Below the pieces are notes generated by a model, which made no database searches, was not told the origin of the DNA, and saw only the letters and a program-made list of their open reading frames with translations. The position numbers and the translations under genes are program-made. Of a DNA stretch of 64,000 bases, positions 1 to 57,235 are shown piece by piece. Each line of letters starts with the position of its first letter. The stretch's first letter is position 1. Location of the stretch: NCBI GenBank assembly GCA_023052935.1, contig CM041292.1, positions 197,896,299 to 197,960,298 on the forward strand. The letters are read 5' to 3'. This stretch comes from Piezodorus guildinii (lineage: Eukaryota; Arthropoda; Insecta; Hemiptera; Pentatomidae).

Positions 1-1668
1 TCAACATTAATGTAGGAAATGTGTTATTAAAACCCAAAATGCCTTAAGTCTGTTATTTTTAAAAACTATAAATGTTAGAATTTCTTATATTGAAACAAAA
101 ATTAGAAGTAGAAAATTAAAAAAAAAAAAAAATGGTTTCTGTGTGAGATTCAAAAAAACTTGAAAAAAATCCTGTTTTTTAAACAGAATGTTCGTCAAAT
201 TTATGTTCTGTATTTCTATATCTGATATATTAGGTTCTAAAATTATTATGAGTATAAGCAGATCACAATATTGTGTTGTTAAAATTCATTCAAGTAAATT
301 AATGCATTAGTTTTAACAAGTTTGTTTGTTTGTTTATTTATTTAACATTACTTTATGCTACTAATGGCCAATCGGACAATGATACACTGGGAGTCCTAAA
401 TTTTGCCTATCCAGGTTTTATTAGGATAGGGATCTTTTACGAGTACCTTTTAATGTCCCCTCTAAAGGACGGCATTATGAAGGATTTTATACTCCCATTT
501 AAAAAATCCCCTAGGACCACTTGCGGGTTTGAACCCGTGACCTTTGGCATAGGAGGCTGTTATGCTAGCCACCCTGCTACAAGTGATCCCCGTTTTAACA
601 AGTTTTGGCACTGAATGTGTAAAAAATTCATTAGAAACAAAATTAAAATTAATCAATTATAAGAGAAGTTGCGGCTATGAAATAATACACACTTAATAAG
701 TTAACTTATTTTGGGTTTGAACTTCAGGGCCTAAATTATAGATCTTCGTCTGGTCTAATAAAAAAGATAACTAATACAAATTAATTTATTGATTAATAAA
801 TATAAAAGTAAAATCATCTTAATCTGATTAGTATTAGTACAGATACTAAATTTATAACTAATATTTAAACGTATTGAGTTACATATCTATGTTTTGTGTA
901 CAGGTTCCCATGGAAACATGTTCAATTATTATTGCTTTTGGTTTATTATTTTCTACAATGAAACTTTTTAATCCACCAAAAATATTACCCCTCCTCCCCT
1001 CTCTAAATTTGAGGGCTTACGTTTTAAGATATGTACAACCCAAATAACAAATTTAAAAAAATCCATTTTCCCTAATAAATAATTACCAAAATATTTTTTC
1101 TCTTAGTGCTATTTCATATAGAATTAAATTCCCTACAAAACAAAAAAAGAATCATTGAAATTGGTTCTGTACTTTCAGAGATATAATGCTCTGAAATTAG
1201 CAATGGTGATAGACCATACTTAATTATTATTATATACTTAATTATTATTAATTAATTATTTATTGCTTTTCATATTAAACAGCTATATAACCAGTTATAC
1301 CCTTATATAGTTATTTGTAAATAATAAACCATTGTGTAATAATTTGCAGTGTTTTTAATTTTTATTGCTTACCTAGTTTTTTTTTCTTTGCACTGACAAA
1401 GGCCTTAATCTTATATAGTGTGAATCATTTGATGACCAGACCCTCAATCAAACAATAACTCCATCATTAAAATAAATAAATGTTTCCATCAATTTTGTCT
1501 GTTCAGAAGTGTTTTATTGATTATATTTGTTTAATTTTTTAATCATGACTTGTCCCATTTATAGCAAGATTAGGAAGAGTAATGTAATAGGCATTTATTT
1601 CGCAGTTTATTAGCATTTTATATTCAGATTATTTTTGTTACCTATAAATCAATTTTTGTTTTTTTCAG
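1..1668. other. AT-rich non-coding stretch before the last exon of a plus-strand gene
   Basis: This stretch is probably the end of an intron of the gene whose last exon starts at 1669. I found no convincing exon in it. It holds one tRNA-derived SINE copy (321-595). Around 1260-1360 there is a dispersed repeat with related copies near 39850-39950 and, inverted, near 50205-50320 and 51568-51680. The rest is AT-rich without recognisable structure. Confidence 0.5.
321..595 (-). repeat. tRNA-derived SINE, family 1, copy A
   Basis: Read on the minus strand this begins with a tRNA-like head. It has an A-box-like TGGCTAGCATAAC and a B-box-like GGGTTCAAACCC, then a body, and ends in a TAAATAAA/CAAA tail. 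About ten related copies occur in the window. The B box gives the false look of a tRNA gene, but no acceptor stem can be formed. Confidence 0.8.
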
Positions 1669-1812
1669 ATTGCGGAACTCCTCGAGTCCATAAAGAAAGA
1701 ATTGCTTCAGTTGCTCGATCAGAAAATCAAAGAACCACGCATGAATCTGCAGACTCACCCGAAAGGAAAGAAAATCATTTCGACCATTATTCACTTAGTC
1801 ACTAACGGTTAA
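1669..1812 (+). CDS. Last coding exon of an unidentified gene (partial)
   Basis: A pyrimidine-rich run ending TTTTTTTCAG (AG at 1667-1668) precedes an open frame of 47 codons and a TAA at 1810-1812. The peptide starts IAELLESIKK and ends IIHLVTNG. Its first half is charged and heptad-like, as in a short coiled coil. The exon is GC-richer than its surroundings and its codons look like those of a real gene. I do not recognise the protein. The entry phase is inferred, because the preceding exon lies outside the window or was not found. An AATAAA follows at 2088-2093. The gene is tail to tail with iav. Confidence 0.75.
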   Translation: MAELLESIKKELLQLLDQKIKEPRMNLQTHPKGKKIISTIIHLVTNG

Positions 1813-2087
1813 TATATCGGTAAAGTGTTAAGTTTGTTTATTTTCTGCACTGAAGGCGGATAGTTTTTTTATCAGAAATGTTATAATTCTGATGAGCATA
1901 TTCTTTTGATTATTTATGTGTGTAAATATTTTTTTTATATATATATATACATATGAAACATATTGTTGAATTATTTATGTGTCTTTCCACACGCATCATG
2001 TAAATAGTTATATTTTCTTTTTTGTGATAAAAGTTTTGGTTCTACCAAGAGAATATGATTTTTAAAAAGTATTTGTTAAAAAATTAA

Positions 2088-2093
2088 AATAAA
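2088..2093 (+). promoter_or_regulatory. Polyadenylation signal AATAAA of the left-edge gene
   Basis: This is a canonical AATAAA 276 bases after the TAA at 1812, in an AT-rich 3' flank. It is the first good match downstream of the exon, so the 3' UTR would be about 0.3 kb. Confidence 0.5.
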
Positions 2094-2164
2094 TGATTAA
2101 TTTTGTTGTAGTAAGTATTGTTATTTATTTTGATCTTGAAAAACCTCTACTTTACCTTTTACTT

Positions 2165-3095
2165 TCACTTAGCTGTACATGAAATATATTGTAAAGGAAA
2201 ATATTGTGATCGTTAAAATTTTCTAATTTGAGTTTTAAAAATACACGTTTTGGGGACACCGAGTACAAATTACCAAGTCCCGTAAACACATCTGCTTGTT
2301 TGAGGTAAGTCTAGCTTAAAAAAGATAAACTGTATAAAACTGAAATTATATATTTTAGGAGAGCATATACATGAGATGTTACAGCAACTTTTTCATTGAT
2401 ATCTGCCAACAAGAAGAGCCTTAATACCATACATTTTGCACATTTTTTTAGTTTTCTCAAAAACGATCTTGATCAAAGCAAATGTAAAATTTAATGGGCT
2501 TTAATACCCTATAGGTTTCATAATGATTAAAACAGTCTGACCAGACTTATATGCTGTATTTAAATTTTCTTCCTCTAAAGTACCTTTAATTTTGTAGATT
2601 CGAAAAAATTAACCATATCATCTGGTAAACAGTGTTAACAAAAAAACAGGTAAGTACTTAAGTTGAACAAATTGAATATCCAACCAAACTTGCGTGTATT
2701 CTCACTGCTATACTGAGCAGCAGTTGTTATATACCAAGCTGTTAAATGTAATGTAATGGGGAAAGAGGAAAAGGGCAACACTGGTGTGATTATTGCAATT
2801 GATAATTTATATTGTTAAATTATTTAATCTGAAACACATTTTTCCATCGAACCTCAATTTAATTCATAAGTTATATTTTATGCTTGGACATGGCTCAGTA
2901 ATGCCCTGATGATGGCTCACAACCTTGAGCTGAAACATTGGCAAAATTAAAAATTTTCAAAAAATGACTGATTCCTGATTATTCCACCTATAATTTTAAT
3001 TTATAAGATTTAACTAAAAAATCTTAAATTGAATTAAAAAAATATGATCTGAGGTAAGTGAAAGTAATGTGTTGCGCACACTAGATTTTTTTTTT
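2165..3095 (+). repeat. Dispersed repeat family X, copy 1 (with a tail unit inside)
   Basis: This belongs to an unnamed non-coding family. It starts near a TAAAGGAAAATATTGTGATC block and ends with GGTAAGTGAAAG...GTGTTGCGCAC...AGATTTTT. The body resembles 58735-59475 over several blocks, for example the GGGCTTTAATACC block and TCTAAAGTACCTTTAATTTTG. At 2880-3000 a different repeat with a CTGATGATGGCTCA...GCTGAAAC core interrupts it. No coding capacity was seen. Confidence 0.6.
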
Positions 3096-3554
3096 TTTTA
3101 GATGTACTTATGTTTAATAATCACAAGTTAATTTATCTTAAACAATGTTTTAATCTTCTGAGAAAATGATTTTATTAAATGAGTTATTAAGGATTAATGA
3201 CACATTATTTTGTGTATTGTAGCAATACATAAGATATAAATGTTTTAACATTTACCAAAATATTATAAACCAATAGCTATTTAATAAACTGTGTCATAAA
3301 CCTTTATGATGGTATGTTCATCTCTTTACCATCACAAGATCCTTGTTGACCGCTGCACTTGCTGTGACCTTGGAAACCCCTAGGGCAGTGGTCCCCAACC
3401 AGGGGTCCACAGAACCCTGGGGTCTGTAGAAGATGTCACTAGGCTCACAGGCTCAAGCTGCTCACTCTTCTCCCAGGCTCACCCTGCTCATGGGAATCAC
3501 TCATTTCATTTCTGGCTAAGATCTACATTGCTGCATCTTCACTCCAGCTGCTGC

Positions 3555-3995
3555 CCTTCAATTTTGTAGATTTCATAAAATTATCCATATGATCCGATAA
3601 TCATTGATAAAAAATAGCTAAACATAAAAGTCGAACAAATTCCATATCCAAGTAAAAGATAAAAAAATAACAATATTTTTTTTTTGCAATTTTCGTGTTT
3701 TTGATCATAAAAACAGTAATATAGATGTATGTTACATAGTTGGAAAGCTAAAGATGTTAGAAAAAAAATCATCGTATACACAAAATTCTAAAAATTAATG
3801 GAGAGTGATGGAAAGCGGATAAAACAAACTGGTTATCGTAGATAATAATATAATATATTATTTAATAAAACACATGTTTATATTGAAACTTAATTTAATT
3901 AATTCTTTAACAATTTATTTTCATCTTTAAATGTATTTAAAAATTCTTAAATTGATTTTAACGTGAAAGTCGTCTGTTGCGTGCACCAGATTTTC
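3555..3995 (+). repeat. Repeat family X, copy 2 (3' part)
   Basis: This matches the second half of the copy at 58735-59475. It includes the AATTTTGTAGATT block, the poly-T/TTTTTGCAATTTTCG block and the terminal GTGAAAGTCGTCTGTTGCG...CACCAGATTTT. It is non-coding and nested inside the hAT-like remnant. Confidence 0.6.
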
Positions 3996-4285
3996 AAATT
4001 TGTTTTGTATTAAACTGAGCTATATGTTTTGCTAAATTGCTAAGAATATCATCCGACTAAGTACAAAACTTCTGTTAATATATTTTTATCTTCATTTTAC
4101 ACTCTAAATTATTGTTTGGTTTTATAATTTAATTTATTTAAAGTGTAATGATGTTCTACTTCATGGTATATTACTTGAAAATAGAAAAAAAAAATGTTAT
4201 ATTACAAAAAATGTTATCCATTAAATTTCTGATTAGGACTGTCAACTGTCATTGATTATGTGGACATAAGTTAGTAATCATAAGC

Positions 4286-4996
4286 ATGGTTCTTGAGGTA
4301 AATGAAAGTCAAACCAAATACATAGTAGAACCAAGCTCTGAGGCAAGAAGAAGAAAACAAGATTTCAGATGTGATGGCTATACATTTGAAACTGTTGATT
4401 TTTTCACACACCTTAGCTCTGAGATAAACAATGTGGTTAAGGTGAGTGAGGAGATAATGAGAAGAATAGTGTATGGCAACAAAGCGTATTATGGTCTCTC
4501 AAGGTTAATAAAATCAGCCTTACTATCGAAACTCACAAAGCTTTAATCATTTAAGACCCTTATTAGTACCGCCGTGTGTTATGGCGCAGAGACATGGACA
4601 CTTAAAGTAGCTGACCAGTGAGTTGTTAGAATATTTGAAAGGAAAATTATGAGGCGAATTTTTGGTCCTGTAAACAAACTTGGTATATGGTATATTAGGC
4701 GTAACCAAGAATTAGATGACCTTATGCAGAACGAAGATATAATAAGGTTCATTAAATCGAGAAGAATTAGATGACTGGGTCATATCGAGCAAATGCCAGA
4801 TGAAAGGATGCCGAAGAAAGTTCTGCGTGCAATGTTTCCAGGAAAAAGAAAGAGGGGACGTCCACGTAAATGTTGGATTAAGGACGTGGAAGAGGACCTA
4901 TCTAAAGTTGGAGTGACCAATTGGAGGAGGCAGGCCATGGATAGACAAGAATGACGAAACATTGTTAGAGAGGCTAAAGTTCACCTTGGATTGTAG
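4286..4996 (+). pseudogene. Non-LTR retrotransposon relic: C-terminal reverse transcriptase (RTE-like)
   Basis: Conceptual translation reads through the end of a reverse transcriptase. It begins with a GLEVNES-KTKY type motif, then FFTHLSSEINN, MRRIVYGNKAYYGL, CYGAETWTL, FERKIMRRIFGP, a degenerate LGHIEQMP and RKRGRPRKCW, and ends near a TAG at 4994. The frame is broken by stops, including TAA after the leucine near 4545 and TGA near 4772. The order of motifs matches the intact copy at 62048-63424, to which it is a distant relative. It is a dead fragment. Confidence 0.85.
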
Positions 4997-5411
4997 AGCC
5001 AGAGAAGAAGAAAGAAAAGAAGTTAGTAATTATAGAATTTATTATTTATTGGTTGTATGCAGCAAATTATAATTTATAATTTTAGTTTACTTGTAATTTT
5101 GAATCATAGATGTTAATTATAATCGGGCTTAAATTATATTAAGTACCTCATACAATTATTTATTTTTATTTTTTGTTGCATTCCCTCGCTTTTCAGTTAA
5201 ATATCATTGATTTTCATGGCTCTCCCCTTCAGGGGACATACCTTTGGACAAGTAGGGCTAAATTATGGTTAATGATAAGAGGCAGGTGGGTAGGATGCAG
5301 CAATATATATATATATACAATTTTTAGGATTTAGGGAAGTCTTGTCATTGAAGTGATTAAATGAAGGGGTCCATGAAGAAAAAAAAAAAATTGTGAACCA
5401 TTGCCCTAGGA

Positions 5412-6562
5412 GAATACCTAGGAGGATATGTGGGGTGAATAGCCTTTGCACTGCTTGCAAAGGCTTATTATTATTTTTCTTACTATTAAAATTACTTAAT
5501 AATGTATCATAACTTGCCCTCACCAATGTTCTCAAAACATAATTATTTCATTAATTTTTTGGTCACTAATACTTGTATTCTGATTTACAAAGCAGCTATG
5601 CCTCAAAGTCATCAGGGCATTGTGATAGTTAAAATAAGAAATTTTAGTTTATTGGGGTAAACTATAAAGTAAAATAAAATTAAAAAAAATGTTTTTATAT
5701 ATATATTTATTAAAATTTACAACTGTATTAAAATAAATACATCAATTAAATGTGAGTATGTAATAAACAATAGCTTGATATACATGAAAAGAACTACATC
5801 GACAGTCCTTGAAAAAATATTTTAAATCAGAAGGTCTAGCAGCCATCCTCTTTTCAGATGCCTTGGACAATTATCAGAAATTGAAGAGGAAGCAAGGATA
5901 GAAACTAGTGGGTTAGAGTGGGAATGGAGTTTGTCATAAATGGAATAGTACCTGGTCCGATCAAGTTTATTAATGAAAAAGGAAAGAGCATTGAGAATTT
6001 TACAAAGGATTTTAAATTATAAAGATTAAATAAGAAAAGAAATTGATGGTTTAGTAGGGCCTCAAAGTTCTAATCTATAAATCCAGAGTAGTCTCATGAT
6101 GTCATGTAGATGAGCCTTTTGTAGTTAAGAAGATTGGAATTTTAAACTTGTGTTGTTTTTTTTAATGTATACTTATATGCTAAAAGGATTGAAGAAGGAA
6201 AAAAATTTAACAGCTATATTACATAAGAGACTGATTTGGTAGCACACATTTTATCTAATTTGATTTGATTTTATAATGCTATCATTCACAGTCTTTAGTA
6301 TTTCTAAATTGACTACATCACAGCCTGTATGTGTTTCTGTTATTAATTAGAACATTATTAAATCTTTAAATTACAACTAACGGTGATCTATTAGTCATCT
6401 AATAACAGTGTAGTAATTGAGAATTCATTAAACATCAAAATTTACAGATTTAACATAAAATTTCTATAAAATTTTATTACACAAATTATCTATTAATAAT
6501 AACCTGTTTCTGCATTTAAATTAAAACTAGTATGGTATTTTATCAGTATAATAAGTTATATA
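5412..6562. other. Intergenic stretch between the left-edge gene and iav
   Basis: AT-rich DNA that holds a jockey-like LINE 3' fragment (5695-6150, minus) and otherwise nothing I can assign. Confidence 0.5.
5695..6150 (-). mobile_element. Jockey-like LINE 3' fragment
   Basis: Read on the minus strand this matches the 3' end of the better preserved fragment at 35410-36070. It includes the block ending in ACAGTTGTAAAT before an A-rich tail, and the stretch corresponding to TCAATCCTTGCTTCC. Point changes have destroyed the reading frame. Confidence 0.6.
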
Positions 6563-7536
6563 CAGTGGGTCAAAAAAGTTTTGGCACACCCTGTTATTTC
6601 CATTTAATGCTTAAAGTATGTAACTTATTAGTGAGCATAAATTTTATTTTTGATAGACATTAAAAACCATTGATATTGCCAGGTAAAAGGCATGAATTTG
6701 CAAAATATAAAAATTAATAATAATATATAAATAAACCAATGGACTTTTGGAAAAACGTGTTATATTCTGATGAGAGCAAATAAAACATTTTTGGTTCAGA
6801 TGGATGGTAGTTTGTGTGGTGAAAACTTAATACAGAGTTTCAAACAAGGAACGTTAGGCCTACAGTAACGGCGGCAATGTAATGGTTTGGGACTTGTTGG
6901 TATTGAATGGAGTTGGAAAGTTATGCTTCATTGAAAGTATAATGAATGCTGAAAGGTATATAGGCTTGAATGTTGCTTTTGAGTGCTAAAAAATAAGGAC
7001 TGGAGGATATGTTTATATTTCAGCAAGACAACAATCCTAAACATACAGGCAGTAAAACGAAGGAATGGTTATTGTACAATGTACGGAGACAATTAAAACA
7101 CCCCTCAGTCTCCGGATATAAATCCCATTGAACATTTGTGGTATATTTTGGATTTGAAGGTAAGGAAACACAAAAATTTCCTCAAAAAATATGTTAAATG
7201 ATGTGTTGTTAGAGGATTGAGAAAATATTGGACCTGAGGTCATGCAAAATCTTGTTTCTACGATGCAAAGAAGATTAGAAGCTATAATTGATGCCAAAGA
7301 AATAAAACAAATTATTAATGAATTTTATTTACTTAAATATGATATTTTTTTAATTAATAAATGGCTGTGCCAATACTTTTTGACTTACATTTTTACAATT
7401 TATTTTCCTCAATATTTTTACCTTAATTATTTAAATTTTTTTGATTATATCAATAGTTTTTAATGTCTAATACGTAACATACTTTAAGAATTAAATGGAA
7501 AAAAAATGGGTGTGCCAATACTTTTTTGACCCACTG
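6563..7536 (+). mobile_element. Tc1-like transposon remnant, both ends present
   Basis: The inverted ends CAGTGGGTCAAAAAAGTTT (6563) and, in reverse complement, CAGTGGGTCAAAAAAGTAT (ending 7536) are flanked by TA on both sides (6561-6562, 7537-7538). On the plus strand a broken Tc1 transposase can be read: W-K-N-V-L-Y-S-D-E-S near 6743, IFGSDGW, then FQQDNNPKHTGS near 7017 and a proline-rich stretch near 7100. The N-terminal DNA-binding part is missing and several stops are present. It lies just beyond the 3' end of iav. Confidence 0.9.
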
Positions 7537-8088
7537 TATTCTAAAATAAATGCTCATTTGAGTAGCTGATTGAATTTTTTTTTTTATTCTTTTGAAAAGT
7601 CAAATAGTAACAAAGTTTGTAAAACAATTTCCAAATTTAACAATATCTTGAATATTTATCAATATTTCACAAGATTAAGCGTTGATTTATGACTTGATTA
7701 TTGTAAATTAATTGCAACATCTATAAATTAGCACAAATTGATTATATTTGCAAAACTATAAATCACCAATTCTAAATTTTTGTTGAAATTTTATTTGTAC
7801 CATTAAAAGTAAAAAATGAAATAAGATTTAGAGTCATTTTTATTGATTTTGCCTTATGATATTACAATTTATTCTGTCTCAAAATAATGATATGAAAATT
7901 TATTTTATAGCTCATTTTATTTGTTTTTATAGTTGGTAAGTGCTTTTTTTTTTAATAATGTTACATTAAACGAGAATTAAATATGAAAAGCTGTTAAACT
8001 GTTGTTTCCTTTTCAAATTAGTATGTTTTTATTATTATAAACTTTAATGGTATAATTTTATATGATTAATCTATAGTACTTAAATGAA
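7537..8088. other. 3' flank of iav
   Basis: AT-rich sequence after the iav stop. The 3' UTR of iav lies here. No other feature was recognised. Confidence 0.4.
8028..8033 (-). promoter_or_regulatory. Possible polyadenylation signal of iav
   Basis: This is AATAAA on the minus strand, about 56 bases after the iav stop codon. It implies a short 3' UTR. Other A/T-rich candidates lie further down, so the choice is tentative. Confidence 0.35.
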
Positions 8089-53440
<45,352 letters not shown>

Positions 53441-53801
53441 TATATGGATTATTCTCAAATATTTATAAAATAGACTTCGAAATCGAGAAAATAAATTAAT
53501 TAAATAATCATGCTTACGGAAACTAAACTTGAGCCACAAAGATGATATATATATTTTCTTTTATTTTTTTTTTATTTTTTCCTTACAAGGTAACCCCATA
53601 TAAGGGCCGTTTATTATAACATCATGTTCCATACCTTAATGGTATACTACATGAATGATAATATGATTATATTAATTTACATATGAAAGTAGTATTACAT
53701 TAACAATTATTACAGAATAATGTTTCAAATGAAATAGAACAAAATAAATAAAGTAACTAACATAACAAATTTAAAATAAAATTTTAGTCAACAGAAAAGA
53801 A

Positions 53802-54620
53802 TTACCTACGCTGCCCATCTTTAGTCAGTGATTCGAAGTCAATGGCTTTAATGAATTTAAGTAAGTCTGTCTTGAATTTAGAGAACAAATTGTGTTCCAT
53901 CTCTGGCCAGTTTCCATTTTTAAGTATTATATTTTTGATTAAATGAAATCTTTGTCTGTCAAAAATTTTGCAGTCATAAAGTATATGTTTAAAATTTTGA
54001 ATTTGTCCGTCTTCGTCACATAAGTCTGTTTGTATTATGTTAAATCGTTTGAGATAATGTTTTGTGTTTCCGTGTTCTGTGATTAGTTGTGTTAGTTTAT
54101 AATTATTATTGTGTACAGATGCATAGTCGTGTAATGTTATGTTTGTTATAAATCTGTGTAAACTTGGAGACTTGGTAAAGGTCACCCACATCTGGTCCCA
54201 TCTTGCAACAAAATCAGATGTCATGTCCCTCCTGACATAAGACAGAGGTGCTTTATCGTAGGAAGGTAACATATTACTGGAAGCAGCTTCTTTGGCTAGT
54301 AGATCTGCCCGTTCGTTGCCCTCGATCCCGGCGTGCTCCTTTACCCACTTTAGAGTTACTCTTTTCCCCATCTGTTTGAGATGTAATATGTTTTGCCTAA
54401 TTTGTTCTGTCAAATGGTCATGTATGTGTACATTGTTGATAGAGTCAATTAAAGTTTTGTTGTCTGTATAGTGATACGTTCGTTGGTTTGCCTAGGTTCA
54501 TTTGTGATGTACTCAGTCACTTACAGTACAGCGAATTTTTGAGCTTGGTTGTTAAAACAATACGATTCTAACTTGATGTTGGACATTGATACCAGCTGTA
54601 GTTTGGAACCACCACGCACA
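53802..54620 (-). pseudogene. Non-LTR retrotransposon: RNase H and C-terminal end
   Basis: The open minus frame 54413-53802 (203 codons) reads LKWVKEHAGIEGNERADLLA, the end of an RNase H domain (HAGIEGNE..AD). A C-terminal tail follows with a CDEDGQIQNFKHILYDC zinc-knuckle-like motif. The RNase H start, with TDNKTLIDSINN, can be read from about 54520-54410 in shifted frames. RNase H points to an I/R1/LOA-type element rather than RTE. The upstream part is broken and the rest is missing. Confidence 0.85.
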
Positions 54621-54693
54621 ACCAACATTATCTCTATATTACTTCCGTCAGTTCAAACGTCAGTGTTCTCGGTAATAAGAGTAGTACATTGTC

Positions 54694-54694
<1 letters not shown>

Positions 54695-54728
<34 letters not shown>
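54695..54728. repeat. (TA)n microsatellite
   Basis: Over 30 bases of TA repeats, followed by ACATATATATGTA. Confidence 0.95.
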
Positions 54729-54734
<6 letters not shown>

Positions 54735-54852
54735 TATGTACTGTTTAGAATTATACAATTTTCAATTTTATACAGTTACAGTATATAAGAAATAGTTAGC
54801 ATAACTTCACGTCACCTCAGTAGAACCACCTAATCGGATATTGTTTACTGTC

Positions 54853-54943
54853 TAAAAAAGTTCTAGGGCCGTCCACCAGTTTTAAACCCGAGATATTTGT
54901 CATTGAAGGTTGTTATACTAGCCACTACACAACAGGTGACCCT
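54853..54943 (-). repeat. SINE family 1, copy J (head only)
   Basis: Minus strand: GGTCACCTGTTGTGTAGTGG, CTAGTATAACAACC and GGGTTTAAAACTGG match the tRNA-like head. The body is absent. Confidence 0.65.
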
Positions 54944-55249
54944 GTATTTCTTTATTTTATTATTTCCCTCGAAATTTCTTTAATTTCTTTTATTATTATA
55001 TTTTTTCAAAAAAAAAAAAAAAAAGGTAAATCTTTTTTGTAAAGTTGTGAGGGTAATAATAACCATTAGCAGTTTTTTACTCTTAAAATTAAAACATCTA
55101 GTTTTACCTAAACAAATAAAAATAAATAAATATTAAGTTTTTTCCAACAAGGTTTTTAATTTATATATATATATATATTTTTTTTTTTAAGTTTTATAAT
55201 TTATTGTTTTCGTATTATTATTGGTGTATTTTTTTACTTTAATTATTTG

Positions 55250-55251
<2 letters not shown>

Positions 55252-55318
<67 letters not shown>
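55252..55318. repeat. Poly-T run of about 67
   Basis: An uninterrupted homopolymer. The length may be an assembly artefact or the A-tail of a lost minus-strand retroelement. Confidence 0.95.
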
Positions 55319-55322
<4 letters not shown>

Positions 55323-55461
55323 TCTAATATTTCTACTCCATCAATACTATGGAGGACAATGGCTGTGTGTTAACATTTTTGCAGTTTGATAATTCTTTTT
55401 TTTATATATATATACCTATATATTTTATCTATATACCTATATTTTTTATATATATACCTAT

Positions 55462-55612
55462 TACATATATATTCCTTCACCGCTTCATGAGCAGTGTCGT
55501 CTTAATTAGAGTTGCGCATAAGAATACCAACAGGACGACCGATAAATGTTAATTTGAAACTGCTTAAGACTATCCTGCTGATGAAGTGATGAAGGAATAT
55601 ATATATGTATAT
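55462..55612. repeat. Imperfect inverted repeat, ~42-base arms
   Basis: TATATTCCTTCACCGCTTC...GTCGTCTTAA at the left mirrors ...GTCTTAAGCAG at the right in reverse complement, with several mismatches. About 60 bases separate the arms. Confidence 0.7.
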
Positions 55613-56930
55613 AAATATGCATGATGCTTGAAAATGGCCCTAGAGGCTTCTAGGCGTTGTGATTTCTAAAAGTAAATAAATAAAAAAAAATATCAATAAC
55701 TTCTTTTGTAAAACGGCCAAAAAATATCGCACAACTATTTATAGATCATCCATCTTATTTGTAGATAATATTCTGTAACTTGTCTATTTTATCTCTCATT
55801 TTATTCAAGCGATTTTCCTATTTACAACAATATAAACAAACAACATGTTTTGTTTATTTATTTGTTAACTTCATTTAGTTTTATTTATTTTGTCTACAAA
55901 TTTTGTTATTTTATGGGTTTATTTATTTTGATTTTATTTTATGTAATTTGACTTACCTTTTGTTTATATTGTAAATATTGTATGAATGAGATCCTGTAGC
56001 ACTATTATTATTGTCTATTATGACAAATTGTAATATATACGAATACAAAAAAAAAAAAAAAAAAAAATTATTGATATAAATCCTTTAATGTTGTGCGTTA
56101 AACCTGTGGTGTATGTCATTTTATAACAGTTTTTTCGTGCAGTGATGTATTTCTGTATATGATAATCTGCAGAAATGCATTTCAGCCTTCTTTGTTTTCG
56201 CTTTTAGCTTTAAAAACCTTTGATATCTTGCTCTGTTTAAAGTTCTGATTCATTATATTTCTTCATCGTTAAGATTTCTTAGGGTCTGCCCTCAAGCGGG
56301 AAATAAAGACATCGATGAAGCAATCCCTCTACCATAAATCACCAACGCAAGATATCAGAACTCCGATGGCTACGTAAGGCAGCTTCAAGAAGGTCGGTAG
56401 GAGCAGAAGTGTGTCAGATCGGAGGAAATCAACCGACACCTGGAAAAGTGGATATTTCACCCATCAGGGGAGCTGTGGGCGTTTTCCTTCGGATAAGAAA
56501 ATTTCCGGAAAGCAAACAATATCTGACACGGTGGAACTGTTCATAAAGTCTTGCTTTTAATAATGGGTAAGAATTATTTCTGACTTTTGACTTCCTGAAT
56601 TCTCAACATAGAAAAGCTGTGCATTTTTATAATGAAACTATTTTATAACAATGGAATATTTGTTGAACCTTGAGGCTATATGTTGGAGAAGTTTGTGCCG
56701 ACGTTTCAGCCTATATTGTAGGTCTTCATCGGTACTAAGACAAAGAACAAAGCAACCAACATATTTAAAAAAAAGCAAATAATAATACTTAACTTATTAT
56801 TTATTTATATATTTTCTATCATTAATTACACCTTTTAATGTTCTTGGATTAATCCTTTAATGTTTTAGAATTAATGAAAACATAAAAAGATATGTAATAA
56901 AAAAATAAAAAAAATAAATAAATTGTACCA
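55613..56930. other. Intergenic DNA with an unexplained GC-richer block
   Basis: Mostly AT-rich. A block at about 56280-56570 is GC-richer. It begins after a TTTCTTAG and contains a strong donor-like GTAAGG at 56375, so it could be an exon, but no protein was recognised. A copy of the CTGATGA-core repeat lies at 56660-56760 (minus). Confidence 0.4.
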
Positions 56931-57235
56931 CTACGACCCACGAAGGGTCTTGGGCTCAGTACATATAGAGATTCGTACTGTTTCTAGGCCAACGGCAGTG
57001 CAATGAGGTAATTAGGCCTTGATAACGCTCAGCGGCCAGGTTTTCCCCACATTTTGGTTGGGTACCCACTTAATAGAGGCTGGGTCTGCCCCAGGAGGGT
57101 CTCCCTAGGGTCGCCATCCGGCTGAATTAACAGAATAAATAATATTCTGCCACCGCTGGGATTCGAGCCAGGACCCGGAGTAGAATAGTAGACTAGTACT
57201 CTATCTACTAGACCACGCCGCTCCCTATTTGTAAT
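56925..57235 (-). repeat. SINE family 2, full-length tRNA-derived copy
   Basis: The minus strand begins GGAGCGGCGTGGTCTAGTAG (A box) then GGCTCGAATCCCAGCGG (B box). The body has TATTCTGTTAATTCAGCCGG, GGGTACCCAACC and AGGCCTAATTACC, and it ends in a T/A-rich tail near 56925. The head is a recognisable tRNA-like sequence. Confidence 0.88.

Larger units (their letters stand above)
3378..5411. mobile_element. hAT-type DNA transposon remnant with 8-bp target duplication
   Basis: The left end, CAGTGGTCCCCAACC at 3386, and the right end, whose reverse complement is CAATGGTTCACAA (ending 5403), form hAT-like terminal inverted repeats. They are flanked by 8-bp duplications CCCTAGGG (3378-3385) and CCCTAGGA (5404-5411) with one mismatch. 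The ~2-kb body has no recognisable hAT transposase. It contains a repeat-family-X tail (3555-3995) and an RTE-like relic (4286-4996), so it served as a landing site for later insertions. The 8-bp duplication and CAGTGG start are typical of hAT elements. Confidence 0.7.
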
